From contig NZ_FQXT01000004.1 of NCBI RefSeq assembly GCF_900130045.1, positions 451,276 to 515,275 of the forward strand: a stretch of DNA of 64,000 nucleotides. The letters are read 5' to 3'. Below, piece after piece: positions 51,703 to 60,259 of the stretch (positions within the stretch are counted from its first letter, which is position 1; the number at the start of each line of letters is the position of its first letter). The stretch is from Leeuwenhoekiella palythoae (GTDB lineage Bacteria; Bacteroidota; Bacteroidia; Flavobacteriales; Flavobacteriaceae). The notes beneath the pieces are model-generated. The model saw only the letters and a list, made by a program, of their open reading frames with translations. It was not told where the DNA came from and made no database searches. The position numbers and the translations under genes are program-made.

Positions 51703-51814
51703 TTCTCGATACACTTGTTTTCGGCTTTGGCCTCAATCAAGCACTCGAACTGACAGCGTAGTCACTTCGAGTGAATTAAGCGGAACGATAGTGGAGCTTA
51801 ATTTGTATCGAGAA
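51703..51814. repeat. Nested inverted-repeat element between wzm and wzt
   Basis: The outer arms TTCTCGATACA (51703-51713) and TGTATCGAGAA (51804-51814) are perfect 11-bp inverted repeats. Inside are two further hairpins: CACTCGAA/TTCGAGTG (51742-51749 and 51766-51773) and AATTAAGC/GCTTAATT (51774-51781 and 51796-51803). No ORF is present. This looks like a flavobacterial REP/MITE-type element. Confidence 0.75.
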
Positions 51815-51838
51815 GTCGTCTATTCATAATATTATTCT

Positions 51839-53086
51839 ATGTCGATAATCCTTAAAGCCGAAAATATTTCTAAGCAATACCGCCTGGGAACGGTTGGGAC
51901 GGGCACGCTACGTGACGATTTTAAGCGGAACTGGGCTAAGTTGCGGGGCAAGGAAGATCCTTTTTTAAAAGTAGGTGCTGTAAATGATAGAAGTCAAAAG
52001 TCAACAGAGGATTATGTTTGGGCGCTACGCGATATCAATTTTGAGGTAAAGCAAGGCGAAGTACTAGGAATTATAGGAAAGAATGGCGCGGGTAAGTCTA
52101 CTTTATTAAAAATCTTATCCCGGGTAACAGCCCCTACAACCGGGGTAATTAAAAGCCGGGGACGTATAGCTTCGCTGCTCGAAGTAGGTACAGGTTTTCA
52201 TCATGAACTTACCGGCAGAGAAAACATTTATCTCAACGGAGCCATTTTGGGTATGACCAGAGCGGAGATCAACACTAAACTGGATGAAATCATTCATTTT
52301 TCAGGTTGTGAGCGCTACATAGACACACCAACCAAACGCTACAGTAGTGGGATGACGGTACGCCTGGCATTTGCAGTTGCTGCCCATTTAGAACCCGAGA
52401 TTCTTGTTGTGGATGAAGTGCTTGCGGTGGGTGATGCTGAATTTCAAAAAAAGGCAATAGGTAAAATGCAGGATATATCGCAGGGGGAAGGCAGGACGGT
52501 GTTGTTTGTAAGTCATAATATGGCGAGTGTACGGAGTCTGTGTATACGTGGACTTTTACTAGAAAACGGGACATCTATTTACGAAGGAGATATAGATAGT
52601 ACTGTAGGGCATTATTTAGATAAAAATAAAACTAAAACTAGTAAATCCTTTGTTTCGCCATTAGTTTTTTCCGAAGATCAAATTGTGCGAATTAAAAGTT
52701 TTAAAATTCTCTCAAAAATTCAGACCGGTTCAGAATTTGACTATGAGTTCGTTTTGGAGAGTAGATATTCAAATACTGTAGAATTAGCAATAGGCTTCGT
52801 AACCTCTCAAAATGAAAGAGTGTATCAAATTTTTTCAGGTAACTCTTGTGAGCCTTTTAATTTGATCGATGGTGAGCAAATTATACGAGGGAGTATAAAA
52901 CAGTTACCCCTAACTGCAGGGAGTTATACGCTTAACTTATGGGCGGGATCAGGCAAAATTCAGTATGTATTTCATAAGGATGCCCTTCAAGTCGAAGTAA
53001 GTTTAGGAAGTTTTAAAGAAACTAAAATAGTAGCACATCGTAATTATGCTTTAGTTGGGGATGCAAAATGGGAATATCATGATTGA
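51839..53086 (+). CDS. Polysaccharide ABC exporter ATPase, Wzt-like with C-terminal domain
   Basis: The N-terminal ATPase (about 1-255) has GKNGAGKS (Walker A, about 80), RYSSGMTVRLAFAVA (Wzt-type signature), ILVVDEVLAVGDAEFQKK (Walker B and D-loop) and a switch His in VSHNMASVR. The C-terminal part (about 270-415) is beta-rich and resembles the Wzt_C carbohydrate-binding domain that recognises the capped non-reducing end of the glycan. It pairs with the Wzm-like gene upstream, despite the intervening repeat element. The last bases overlap the methyltransferase gene by 8 nt. The domain is seen by layout rather than by a named motif. Confidence 0.92.
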   Translation: MSIILKAENISKQYRLGTVGTGTLRDDFKRNWAKLRGKEDPFLKVGAVNDRSQKSTEDYVWALRDINFEVKQGEVLGIIGKNGAGKSTLLKILSRVTAPTTGVIKSRGRIASLLEVGTGFHHELTGRENIYLNGAILGMTRAEINTKLDEIIHFSGCERYIDTPTKRYSSGMTVRLAFAVAAHLEPEILVVDEVLAVGDAEFQKKAIGKMQDISQGEGRTVLFVSHNMASVRSLCIRGLLLENGTSIYEGDIDSTVGHYLDKNKTKTSKSFVSPLVFSEDQIVRIKSFKILSKIQTGSEFDYEFVLESRYSNTVELAIGFVTSQNERVYQIFSGNSCEPFNLIDGEQIIRGSIKQLPLTAGSYTLNLWAGSGKIQYVFHKDALQVEVSLGSFKETKIVAHRNYALVGDAKWEYHD

Positions 53087-53744
53087 ACACAAATATAGAA
53101 CGCATAATCGAGAACCTTTCTTTGAAATTGCGCGAAGCATTATTCCTGCAAACGGTCTGGTATTGGATGTAGGAGGAGGAGATGGAAGTTTTGCTAGGTT
53201 TTGCGGATTGTCAAACCTGTTTATCTTAGAGGGAAACCCTGAAAGCGCAGAAAAGTTAAAAGCAGCGTTTAGTAATGCGGTTTATGGAAGATTACCCAAA
53301 CTCCCGTTTGAGGATCGCTTTTTTGACGTAATTCATATGAGCCATGTCATTGAGCATTTACAGCCTCAAGAAGTTTATGATACTCTGGTTGAATTTGACC
53401 GCTGTTGCAAGCCCGGAGGTGCGTTAGTGATATCAGCTCCGTTGTTATGGGAAGGGTTTTATAATGATTTGTCTCATGTAAAACCCTACACACCTCATAT
53501 TTTTAAAAAGTACCTGTGTGACTATCAAGAGAATAATTTCACGAGACCTAAGATTTCCAATACATATAAGGTAGAACGTTTGGTTTATAGATATAAGGTT
53601 AAAAATGAAAATGCAATTTTTCAACCTTCAAAAAATAAGTTTTACAATAAATTAAAATCGTTATTTCAAAGGTTCTATTTTTCTACGTTCCAATTTTACG
53701 AGAAAAGTGGGTATACGATCGTTTTAAGAAAGAAAGCCGATTAA
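53079..53744 (+). CDS. Class I SAM-dependent methyltransferase of the glycan locus
   Basis: The 221-residue protein has motif I LVLDVGGGDGSFARF (about 27-41), then FILEGNPES, LPFEDRFFDVIHMSHVIEHL and CKPGGALVISAP, the typical Methyltransf_11 set. The start ATG at 53079 overlaps the Wzt stop by 8 nt (ATGATTGA), so translation is coupled. A longer TTG-started frame is not needed. The position suggests it methylates the exported glycan, for example to cap the chain end read by Wzt. That role is inferred from ABC-dependent O-antigen systems and not shown by the sequence. Confidence 0.86.
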   Translation: MIEHKYRTHNREPFFEIARSIIPANGLVLDVGGGDGSFARFCGLSNLFILEGNPESAEKLKAAFSNAVYGRLPKLPFEDRFFDVIHMSHVIEHLQPQEVYDTLVEFDRCCKPGGALVISAPLLWEGFYNDLSHVKPYTPHIFKKYLCDYQENNFTRPKISNTYKVERLVYRYKVKNENAIFQPSKNKFYNKLKSLFQRFYFSTFQFYEKSGYTIVLRKKAD

Positions 53745-53762
53745 GTGTTTAACCGGCTTTTT
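53733..53762. terminator. Bidirectional terminator
   Basis: The stem AAAGCCG / CGGCTTT (extended by a further TTAA pair) overlaps the methyltransferase stop codon and lies 11 nt past the end of the convergent gene. A/T tracts flank both sides. Confidence 0.75.
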
Positions 53763-53772
53763 AGGGTCTAGT

Positions 53773-54519
53773 TTACACCACATGCACGATGTTTAGGGTA
53801 TTGAACGCCCCATTGTTGAGGTGGTATTGTACTCCGTTCATTTCTTGAAAAAAGGAGAGTTGTAAGAGCATCATCGTGATGCCGGTTCCTGTAACGACAG
53901 CCGGAGCAAGTGTCACATTATCCGGTGTCAGGTTGATAGGAAGGTTCACCGGATCGCTAAGCTGCAAATCTCTGACTTCGGTTGTAAAATCTAAATTTAA
54001 GAAGGCCGACTGCAAGGTGACGTGGGTAGCTCCCGGGGGAGCGACCAGTTGCGTGCCCGGAATAAAATCGGGAATGCTGATCTCACCGGTGGTCGTGTTC
54101 ACGGTATAGTCAGCACGAAGGACTTGCGCCAGAATCGCATTTTCGTTGAAGTCAAAATTCTGTAAAAGTACTTTACCTTCGGGAGTAGTCAGCCCCACTG
54201 CAGGATTGCGTAAGCCTCTTGGTGAGGTGGTATCCTGATTTTTAATCAAACTCATTTGCCGCATGAGTCTTGAAGTGAGGGTTCCATCTTTAGCATTACG
54301 GATCAATTCGAGAAGTGCGCGTCGCAGTACTTTACCTGCGGTCGCCGCCAGTCCAAATTCGTTACCGTTTTCACGGGTGCGCACAAAGGCCGGATCATTT
54401 TTAATACGGTTTTTGCTGATACCCCCTTTGGTACGAATCAGATATCCGTTTTTTCCTTTGTAGAAGGTTAAATCGTCGAGCGTACCTTCAATTTTGATCA
54501 AACTTTTTAAAACTGCCAT
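53773..54519 (-). CDS. Unknown-family protein on the opposite strand (248 aa)
   Basis: The frame opens MAVLKSLIKIEGTLDDLTFYKG and shows GYLIRTKGGISKNRIKND, AFVRTRENGNEFGLA and KVLRRALLELIRNA in the first half. A beta-rich, Val/Leu/Pro-rich second half follows. No signal peptide, membrane segment or catalytic motif is seen. I associate this style of protein with families found repeatedly in flavobacterial genomes, but cannot name one. It is the only gene opposite to the polysaccharide operon. Codon choice looks more G+C-rich than in the glycosyltransferase genes downstream. It may have been inserted into the locus. Confidence 0.6.
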   Translation of the reverse strand: MAVLKSLIKIEGTLDDLTFYKGKNGYLIRTKGGISKNRIKNDPAFVRTRENGNEFGLAATAGKVLRRALLELIRNAKDGTLTSRLMRQMSLIKNQDTTSPRGLRNPAVGLTTPEGKVLLQNFDFNENAILAQVLRADYTVNTTTGEISIPDFIPGTQLVAPPGATHVTLQSAFLNLDFTTEVRDLQLSDPVNLPINLTPDNVTLAPAVVTGTGITMMLLQLSFFQEMNGVQYHLNNGAFNTLNIVHVV

Positions 54520-54598
54520 AGTCTTAAGTATTAAATTAAACATTCTATTTGGTTCTTGCGGTTCTGTTTAGATGACCTGATCTGCCGGAATACAACTT

Positions 54599-54700
54599 TT
54601 GGAACAGCGTAGGTATGCAATTGCAGAACTGCTTGAACATAAGGTGAAGCTAGCCCGAGCTTTTTACTTTGCCAAGGTGCGGTTGTCATTGCTGCCGTAA
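54599..54700 (+). CDS. Candidate small protein (33 aa, TTG start)
   Basis: From TTG at 54599 the frame reads EQRRYAIAELLEHKVKLARA and ends at TAA 54700. The peptide is rich in helix-forming residues and amphipathic. An orphan plus-strand terminator lies about 100 nt downstream. There is no clear promoter and the ATG is missing, so it may be a decayed gene fragment rather than a functional one. Confidence 0.25.
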   Translation: MEQRRYAIAELLEHKVKLARAFYFAKVRLSLLP

Positions 54701-54803
54701 AGATTCCTTTATGCCTTTTTTTCCGAATTGTGTTATTTGCTCCATTTTAAGAATGCCATGCTTTATATACGGCTTTGATACGGGGTGACTACGGGATTGC
54801 CTT

Positions 54804-54823
54804 GGGGATTAATCCCCTTTTTT
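54804..54823 (+). terminator. Orphan intrinsic terminator
   Basis: The palindrome GGGGATTAATCCCC is followed by a run of six T. No annotated plus-strand gene lies upstream within 1 kb except the small TTG frame. Confidence 0.7.
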
Positions 54824-54877
54824 AAGCCTTCATTTTGAAAATTCTTTAAAGCATGTAAAATTTATATCGTGTTGATT

Positions 54878-55126
54878 ATGAATTGGTTGAAAAACATGTT
54901 GCTTATGCTTATGGCTCGGATCTGTATTTACCCTCAAGATGTTGCAATGATCACCGGAAAAGGAATACGGTACGGTAGGCAGGTGATACAGGATATTAAA
55001 GTACAACAGGGTAAATCCAGACATCAACTGGTGACTATTGAAGAATTGTGTTTATATCTCGATCTGCCATACCATCAAGTATATGCAATGATCAATCCAA
55101 GAAAGCCCGTACCCCATCAACCCTAA
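54878..55126 (+). CDS. Small DNA-binding-like protein (82 aa)
   Basis: The protein contains MARICIYPQDVAMITGKG and IRYGRQVIQDIKVQQGKSRH, followed by LVTIEELCLYLDLPYHQVYAMI. The outline is of a short helix-turn-helix-like peptide of a type I have seen in Bacteroidota. The start is uncertain: ATG 54878 or ATG 54911 are both possible, and the stretch between them is hydrophobic. It lies 33 nt upstream of the first glycosyltransferase gene. A link to regulation of that locus is only a suggestion. Confidence 0.55.
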   Translation: MNWLKNMLLMLMARICIYPQDVAMITGKGIRYGRQVIQDIKVQQGKSRHQLVTIEELCLYLDLPYHQVYAMINPRKPVPHQP

Positions 55127-55159
55127 TCCATTTATATTAGCTTTTAGATTTTTTAAGTT

Positions 55160-56140
55160 ATGCACGATCAACCTTTAGTCTCTATCATTATCCCTACCTA
55201 TAATCGGGCTCATTTGATCGGGGAGACTTTAGACTCGGTCTTGGCACAGACGTATACGAATTGGGAGGGTATTGTAGTGGATGATGGAAGCACGGATGCT
55301 ACTGATAAAGTATTGGCCGAATATGTAGCGAAAGATTCCAGATTTCAATATCATCACCGACCGAAAGAACGACCTAAAGGTGCTAATGCATGCCGAAATT
55401 ATGGGTTTGAGTTAAGCAGGGGAGAGTTTGTAAACTGGTTCGACGATGACGATATTATGTTAAAGCATTTTCTTCAAACTAAAATAAGCCATATAGATCA
55501 AAAGGAAGTTTTACATATTTGCGGCGGCTATCAAGGTACTAAGGATTTAAAAGATTTATCAGTATTTCAGTGTAAAAGCGAATCTCTTTATAAAGATTAT
55601 GTTTTATGGAACATTCAAATTTTTACTCCATCTGTATTATTTAGAAGGAGCTTTTTAGAAAACAAGAATTTATTTAATACAGAGTTACATAAAGCCCAAG
55701 AGGCAGAATTTCTATCCCGGATTTTTTTCACCTTACCCAGACGTTATTATTCTATTACTCAAGAACCTTTGTTTATTTATAGACAGCACGAACACAGTAA
55801 ATCTCAAATCAATAGATTGGAATACAACAAAAAATTCAAATATAGCGAAGCCTTTTTTGCAGTAGCAAATATCTCAAGAGCCAAGAGAATTCGCGATGTT
55901 GATCTCATTGAATACTTTGGAAATTTTCTGATTAATGCTTGCTTTCGGGCCCTGGAAAAATCTGATAAAAAAACCTACTATTATATAAAGTGGAATATTT
56001 TTTTTCTTTTACAGCCATATTCAACAAAAAAAGCTATCGAATTCTTCGGGACTGTTGAGCTACTAGATATTTATTTTAAAAGCAGTTACAGGCTTGAGAA
56101 AAGGTGGAGACAATTCAATTGGAAGTCGCTAGTATCCTAG
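55160..56140 (+). CDS. Glycosyltransferase family 2 (326 aa)
   Basis: The protein has a GT-A fold with VSIIIPTYNRAHLIGETLDSVL at the start, VDDGSTD (about 40-46) and WFDDDDIM with a four-Asp cluster (about 95-98) as metal/sugar-nucleotide site. A C-terminal helical region of about 130 residues follows. It lacks membrane segments and should be cytoplasmic or peripherally bound. The sugar transferred cannot be read. It opens the A+T-rich glycosyltransferase block and is followed 3 nt later by the next member. Confidence 0.9.
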   Translation: MHDQPLVSIIIPTYNRAHLIGETLDSVLAQTYTNWEGIVVDDGSTDATDKVLAEYVAKDSRFQYHHRPKERPKGANACRNYGFELSRGEFVNWFDDDDIMLKHFLQTKISHIDQKEVLHICGGYQGTKDLKDLSVFQCKSESLYKDYVLWNIQIFTPSVLFRRSFLENKNLFNTELHKAQEAEFLSRIFFTLPRRYYSITQEPLFIYRQHEHSKSQINRLEYNKKFKYSEAFFAVANISRAKRIRDVDLIEYFGNFLINACFRALEKSDKKTYYYIKWNIFFLLQPYSTKKAIEFFGTVELLDIYFKSSYRLEKRWRQFNWKSLVS

Positions 56141-56143
56141 GTC

Positions 56144-57067
56144 ATGGATGTAAGCATTATTATACCATTATTCAACAAAGAAGACTTTGTAGTAGAAACA
56201 TTAAAATCTATAGAAGATCAAACCTTTATGGATTGGGAATGTATTATTGTAGATGATGGATCAACTGACAATTCTTTGGGAAAAGTCAAAGATTACATCC
56301 AAGACAAGGAAAGGTTTAGATTATATAATCGCCCTCACATAAGAATGAAAGGGGCTAGTACTTGTAGAAATGTTGGGTTAGAAATGGCAAAGGGTAAGTA
56401 CATTCAATTTTTAGATGCAGATGATTTAATTTCCTCGGAAAAATTAAAAAGACAAGTTGATCTATTGAATTATAAAGATGGGTTTACAATTTCGACGTGT
56501 AGATGGGGAAGGTTAAGCTCTGGAGAAACAATAATTTATGAAAATTTATCAAGTTATATAAACTGTAATAGTGTTCCTGACTTCTTGAGTTCTTTAATCA
56601 AGGACCACGGATATTTTCCATTACATGCTTATCTAATACCTAAAATACTCATTGATCGTGCAGGGCAGTGGAATGAACATCTTGGTTTAAATGATGATGG
56701 AGAATTTATGGCTCGAGTACTTTGTTATACACAACGAATCATTTTTTCGTCTCATTCTTTAGCATTATACCGTACACATTCTGGAAATAATCTAAGTAGT
56801 TCAAGCGATTTAAATTCATTAAAAAAAGCAATGTACAGTTGGCAACTCATAGACAATCAACTGGCAATAGCTTTTGGACAACGTCAACATTTTTATATAG
56901 AGTGGAATTTAAAAAGTTTCTATAGGGAAGTAAAACAGAATAATCCAGAATATTTAAAAGATCTCGAACCTTTTTTTGAAAATGTAATTGTAAAAAGTTC
57001 TAAGTTCAGCACCGTTAAGCGAAGACTTAGGAAACGCTTAAAATCTTTCTTATCATTTGCTAGATAA
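56144..57067 (+). CDS. Glycosyltransferase family 2 (307 aa)
   Basis: This GT-A enzyme opens VSIIIPLFNKEDFVVETLKSI and has VDDGSTD (about 37-43) and FLDADDLISSEK (DADD, about 91-94). The following FTISTCRWGR and LGLNDDGEFMARVL regions are typical GT2 acceptor-side motifs. The end overlaps the next gene, a GT4-type glycosyltransferase, by 11 nt. Such enzymes add a sugar from a nucleotide donor to the growing lipid-linked glycan. Sugar and linkage are unknown. Confidence 0.9.
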   Translation: MDVSIIIPLFNKEDFVVETLKSIEDQTFMDWECIIVDDGSTDNSLGKVKDYIQDKERFRLYNRPHIRMKGASTCRNVGLEMAKGKYIQFLDADDLISSEKLKRQVDLLNYKDGFTISTCRWGRLSSGETIIYENLSSYINCNSVPDFLSSLIKDHGYFPLHAYLIPKILIDRAGQWNEHLGLNDDGEFMARVLCYTQRIIFSSHSLALYRTHSGNNLSSSSDLNSLKKAMYSWQLIDNQLAIAFGQRQHFYIEWNLKSFYREVKQNNPEYLKDLEPFFENVIVKSSKFSTVKRRLRKRLKSFLSFAR

Positions 57068-58238
57068 ACAAATATTTTCAGGCAAAAAGGTGCTACTTAT
57101 AATGCACTATGGCAGTCTTGGAGGCGCAGAACGCCAGGGCCTGGGATTAGCTAAATTTTTGACAGAAGAATACCAATGTGAAGTGTCTCTTTTGCTTACG
57201 TTTAGCGATGAACTGCAGCCCGATTTTAAGCAATTTGCAACAGCTTGTCATATCAGACATATTTTCCATACACACGCTCCTTATTTGGTGTGTTGGAAAG
57301 AACTAAGCTATCGTAATCTGAAACGGCTGGTATGGAGCTTCAAGTACATTTGGGGTTACAGGAAAATACTTGAACCCTATGGATTTGATTATATATTTCC
57401 ATTTCTAAACTTTCCATCTAAAGTTGCCTTTTATCTGTATAAAGTTTTACCAACTGTTAAGTTTACGTTTTGGCATCAATTGGGGCTCGATGTTTTTAAA
57501 CCTGATGAATTGTTTGAAAAATATGCATCAAGAGCTGTGCCGGCAGTCATAGCCAACTCACAAACCGGATTGGAGTTATACAAAAAGCACTATGAGCTTG
57601 ATGTGGAAAAATCATATATCCTTCCTCAATATCTAACAATGGAATATCTTCATTTTGATAAAAAGGAAATCCGCAAAAAATTTAATATACCTCAAGACGC
57701 CCTGGTTTTCGGAATGATTGCACATTATCGTGAAGATAAAAAGCACGAACTCATTTTAGAAGCTTTTAAAAAAGTAAGTGAAAATTTCGAAGACGTATTT
57801 TTAGTATTTACCGGGAACAGGGAATCATCAGGATATACCCGAATTAAGTATGATGCACTTGAAAAATCTATTCGTGAAGAAGGTTTAGATAGTAAAGTAC
57901 GTTTGTTATCCCAGGAATCAATAGAGGAAGTTTTGAGTAGTTTGGATGTTGGTCTATTAATTTCAGAAATAGAAGGAATGCCTAATGCTGTGATGGAATA
58001 CATGCTTTATGGATTGCCTGTTATAGCAAGTGATCATCCCGGCTGTAAATACTTACTTAAAGAAAGTCCGTATCTCATATCCAATAGCAGAGAACTCTTG
58101 ATTGGCAAAATGTTAGAGCTATTAAATAGTCCGTCGGAACGCGAACTACAAGGGCTTAAAAATCGGGAACATATCAATAGCTTTACTAGGGAATCGTACG
58201 TAAGGGATTTAAGCATAATCATTAAGCGTCATTTATAA
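57057..58238 (+). CDS. Glycosyltransferase family 4 (393 aa, TTG start)
   Basis: This is a GT-B fold retaining enzyme. The N-terminal part has KVLLIMHYGSLGGAERQGLGL, and the donor-binding region reads EIEGMPNAVMEYMLYG, matching the E-x7-E motif (about 306-314). The start is TTG at 57057; an ATG start 45 nt later would remove the first beta strand. It overlaps the preceding gene by 11 nt and is followed by another GT2. The donor is unknown, as GT4 members use UDP- or GDP-sugars. Confidence 0.9.
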   Translation: MLDKQIFSGKKVLLIMHYGSLGGAERQGLGLAKFLTEEYQCEVSLLLTFSDELQPDFKQFATACHIRHIFHTHAPYLVCWKELSYRNLKRLVWSFKYIWGYRKILEPYGFDYIFPFLNFPSKVAFYLYKVLPTVKFTFWHQLGLDVFKPDELFEKYASRAVPAVIANSQTGLELYKKHYELDVEKSYILPQYLTMEYLHFDKKEIRKKFNIPQDALVFGMIAHYREDKKHELILEAFKKVSENFEDVFLVFTGNRESSGYTRIKYDALEKSIREEGLDSKVRLLSQESIEEVLSSLDVGLLISEIEGMPNAVMEYMLYGLPVIASDHPGCKYLLKESPYLISNSRELLIGKMLELLNSPSERELQGLKNREHINSFTRESYVRDLSIIIKRHL

Positions 58239-58242
58239 GCCG

Positions 58243-59259
58243 ATGCCTAAAGTTTCAATCATATTGCCCACTTATAATGGACAGGCTTATATCGATGAGG
58301 CAATAGCAAGTATATTGAATCAAACTTTTGAAGATTTCGAATTGATTGTTGTAGATGACTGTTCAACAGACCATACACCAAGTTTGCTGGAATCTTTTAG
58401 GCTTCAAGATTCCAGGATCAAAATAATTACAAATAAGCAAAACTTAAAATTACCCGCTTCGCTTAATGTTGGGCACCGGCTGGCGCAAGGGGAGTATTTA
58501 ACTTGGACTTCAGATGATAATATACTATATAGTAATTTCTTAGAGCGTTTAGTGACGGTTTTAGAAACTAGTAGCGAAGATGTAGTATATTCTGATTTTA
58601 ATGTAATTAATGATCAAAGTAAACATATTAGAGTTTATAAAGTCAGTCCGGTAAGTCTTTTACCTTTTGAAAATGGAATTGGTGCCAGCTTCTTGTATAG
58701 AAAGGAAGTTTTTCAAAAATTTAATTATAATGAGGATTTGCACGGAATTGAGGATTATGATTTTTGGGTAAGAGCTGCTCAGGTATTTAGTTTTAGATAT
58801 ATAGATGAAATATTATATAATTATAGAATTCATCGAGCTAGTCTGACGTCTAAAATATTTAGAGATACCAAGGCGCAAAGAAATTTTGATAGAGGATTGA
58901 AGATAGTTCTTGATAATTTTCATTCAATGAGCCCTAATACCAGAAAAATGTTATTTCAATTTCAAAGGCCTGATAACTGGAATTGGAGTTTTTATTTTAA
59001 AGTTCGAAAAAAGGCTGAAGAGGAATTAAAGACTTGGGCAATTCATCAAGGTGAAGCTTATAATACTTTAGTTGAAAATTATTTGTCTAGACTAAGGTTT
59101 CTTTTTGTCAATTGCTCAAAACCGAATTATCAATCGAAGTTAATTCTAGTCAAACCCGAAATTTTGAGTAAAAGGTTCAGCCGTTACACTTCGCTTAAAA
59201 TCTTAAAGAGAATGTTTATGAACATATTAAAAAGTCGGATTAATTTTAATTGTAATTAA
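58243..59259 (+). CDS. Glycosyltransferase family 2 (338 aa)
   Basis: This GT-A enzyme starts VSIILPTYNGQAYIDEAIASIL, with VDDCSTD (about 37-43) and TSDDNILYS (about 89-97) at the metal site, where the more usual DxD appears as SDDN. Later blocks include GIEDYDFWVRAAQVF and a long basic C-terminal region (about 250-338). It is not translationally coupled to the next gene: a 28-nt gap follows. Sugar and linkage are unknown. Confidence 0.9.
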   Translation: MPKVSIILPTYNGQAYIDEAIASILNQTFEDFELIVVDDCSTDHTPSLLESFRLQDSRIKIITNKQNLKLPASLNVGHRLAQGEYLTWTSDDNILYSNFLERLVTVLETSSEDVVYSDFNVINDQSKHIRVYKVSPVSLLPFENGIGASFLYRKEVFQKFNYNEDLHGIEDYDFWVRAAQVFSFRYIDEILYNYRIHRASLTSKIFRDTKAQRNFDRGLKIVLDNFHSMSPNTRKMLFQFQRPDNWNWSFYFKVRKKAEEELKTWAIHQGEAYNTLVENYLSRLRFLFVNCSKPNYQSKLILVKPEILSKRFSRYTSLKILKRMFMNILKSRINFNCN

Positions 59260-59287
59260 TGATTTTTAAAAAAATAGTTTTTAAGTA

Positions 59288-60154
59288 TTGATTAGTATAG
59301 TTATTACATATTTTAATTCCTCAGAATTCATTAATCGAGCATTGTATTATGCGCATTTACAAAAGGTTGTTGAAAAGGAAATTATTGTTGTTGATGATGG
59401 TTCAGATAATAATAATAAGAAAATTCTAAGTCAATATGCTGATCTAATAGATTTATTGATTACCCAAAAAAATAAAGGGCAGGCAGCTGCTCGTAATGCA
59501 GGTATATCTAAAGCTACCGGCGACTTTATTCTTAATTGGGATGTTGATGATTATTTTGAAGCTGAATTTTCAAGTGAAGCGTTGAAAATTCTTGAGGAAA
59601 AGAGTAATATAAAATTGGTCTCAAGTTATGCGCTAAGAACTTCAAATGAAATATCAGGAGAACTTATTAAACCATTGGGAGGGAATTACCAAAATTTTCT
59701 CTTCGAAAATGCAGCGCTTGGAAGTGCGATGTTTCGAAAGTTGGATTGGGAAAATGCTGGAGGCTATGATGAGAAAATTAAGGTGGGTTATGAAGACTGG
59801 GATTTTTATTTGAGATTATTATACCCTAAAGGGGAAGCGTTTATCATCCCGGAACAGCTGTTTACCTATCACAGACACCCTGAAAGCACCACTTCACTAA
59901 TTTTAAGGGAACGTTCGGCTTTAATTAAACGTAAATACATTTATAAAAAAAACGAAACAATCTATCAGCAGCATTATCCAGAGCTAATTGATGATGTATT
60001 TTACCGTTTGGAGCGAGAGGAACAAGAGCGTTATAAAAACTTGGAGCGTATTGAATATAAAATTGGATATTACATTTTGAATCCCTTACGAAAGTTAAAA
60101 AAACATTTCACTTATTTTAGAAAAGGTCTAACGAGTAAAGTTGTTGTGAAATAA
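59288..60154 (+). CDS. Glycosyltransferase family 2 (288 aa, TTG start)
   Basis: The frame begins with TTG at 59288 and reads ISIVITYFNSSEFINRALY, then VVDDGSD (about 34-40) and LNWDVDDYF (DVDD about 85-88). Also typical are GYEDWDFYLRLLYPKGEAF and TYHRHPESTT. There is no ATG before the conserved first strand, so the TTG start is well supported. The C-terminal part is helical and basic. The gap of about 105 nt after it, before the first GT10 gene, has no gene. Confidence 0.88.
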   Translation: MISIVITYFNSSEFINRALYYAHLQKVVEKEIIVVDDGSDNNNKKILSQYADLIDLLITQKNKGQAAARNAGISKATGDFILNWDVDDYFEAEFSSEALKILEEKSNIKLVSSYALRTSNEISGELIKPLGGNYQNFLFENAALGSAMFRKLDWENAGGYDEKIKVGYEDWDFYLRLLYPKGEAFIIPEQLFTYHRHPESTTSLILRERSALIKRKYIYKKNETIYQQHYPELIDDVFYRLEREEQERYKNLERIEYKIGYYILNPLRKLKKHFTYFRKGLTSKVVVK

Positions 60155-60259
60155 GAAAGTTACTATCGGAGCAAAAGTTCTTGGTCTAAGATTATTGAGC
60201 GCTCATTTTTTCCTACAAGGCAGTTTATTTTTTAAGTAAAAATTAATAATCTATTGGTA

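Larger units (their letters stand above)
54520..54877. other. Spacer region with orphan terminator and small frame
   Basis: This stretch contains no long gene. Two things are visible: a 33-codon TTG frame (54599-54700) and a plus-strand terminator (54804-54823). Otherwise it looks non-coding and holds no recognised promoter element. Confidence 0.5.
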
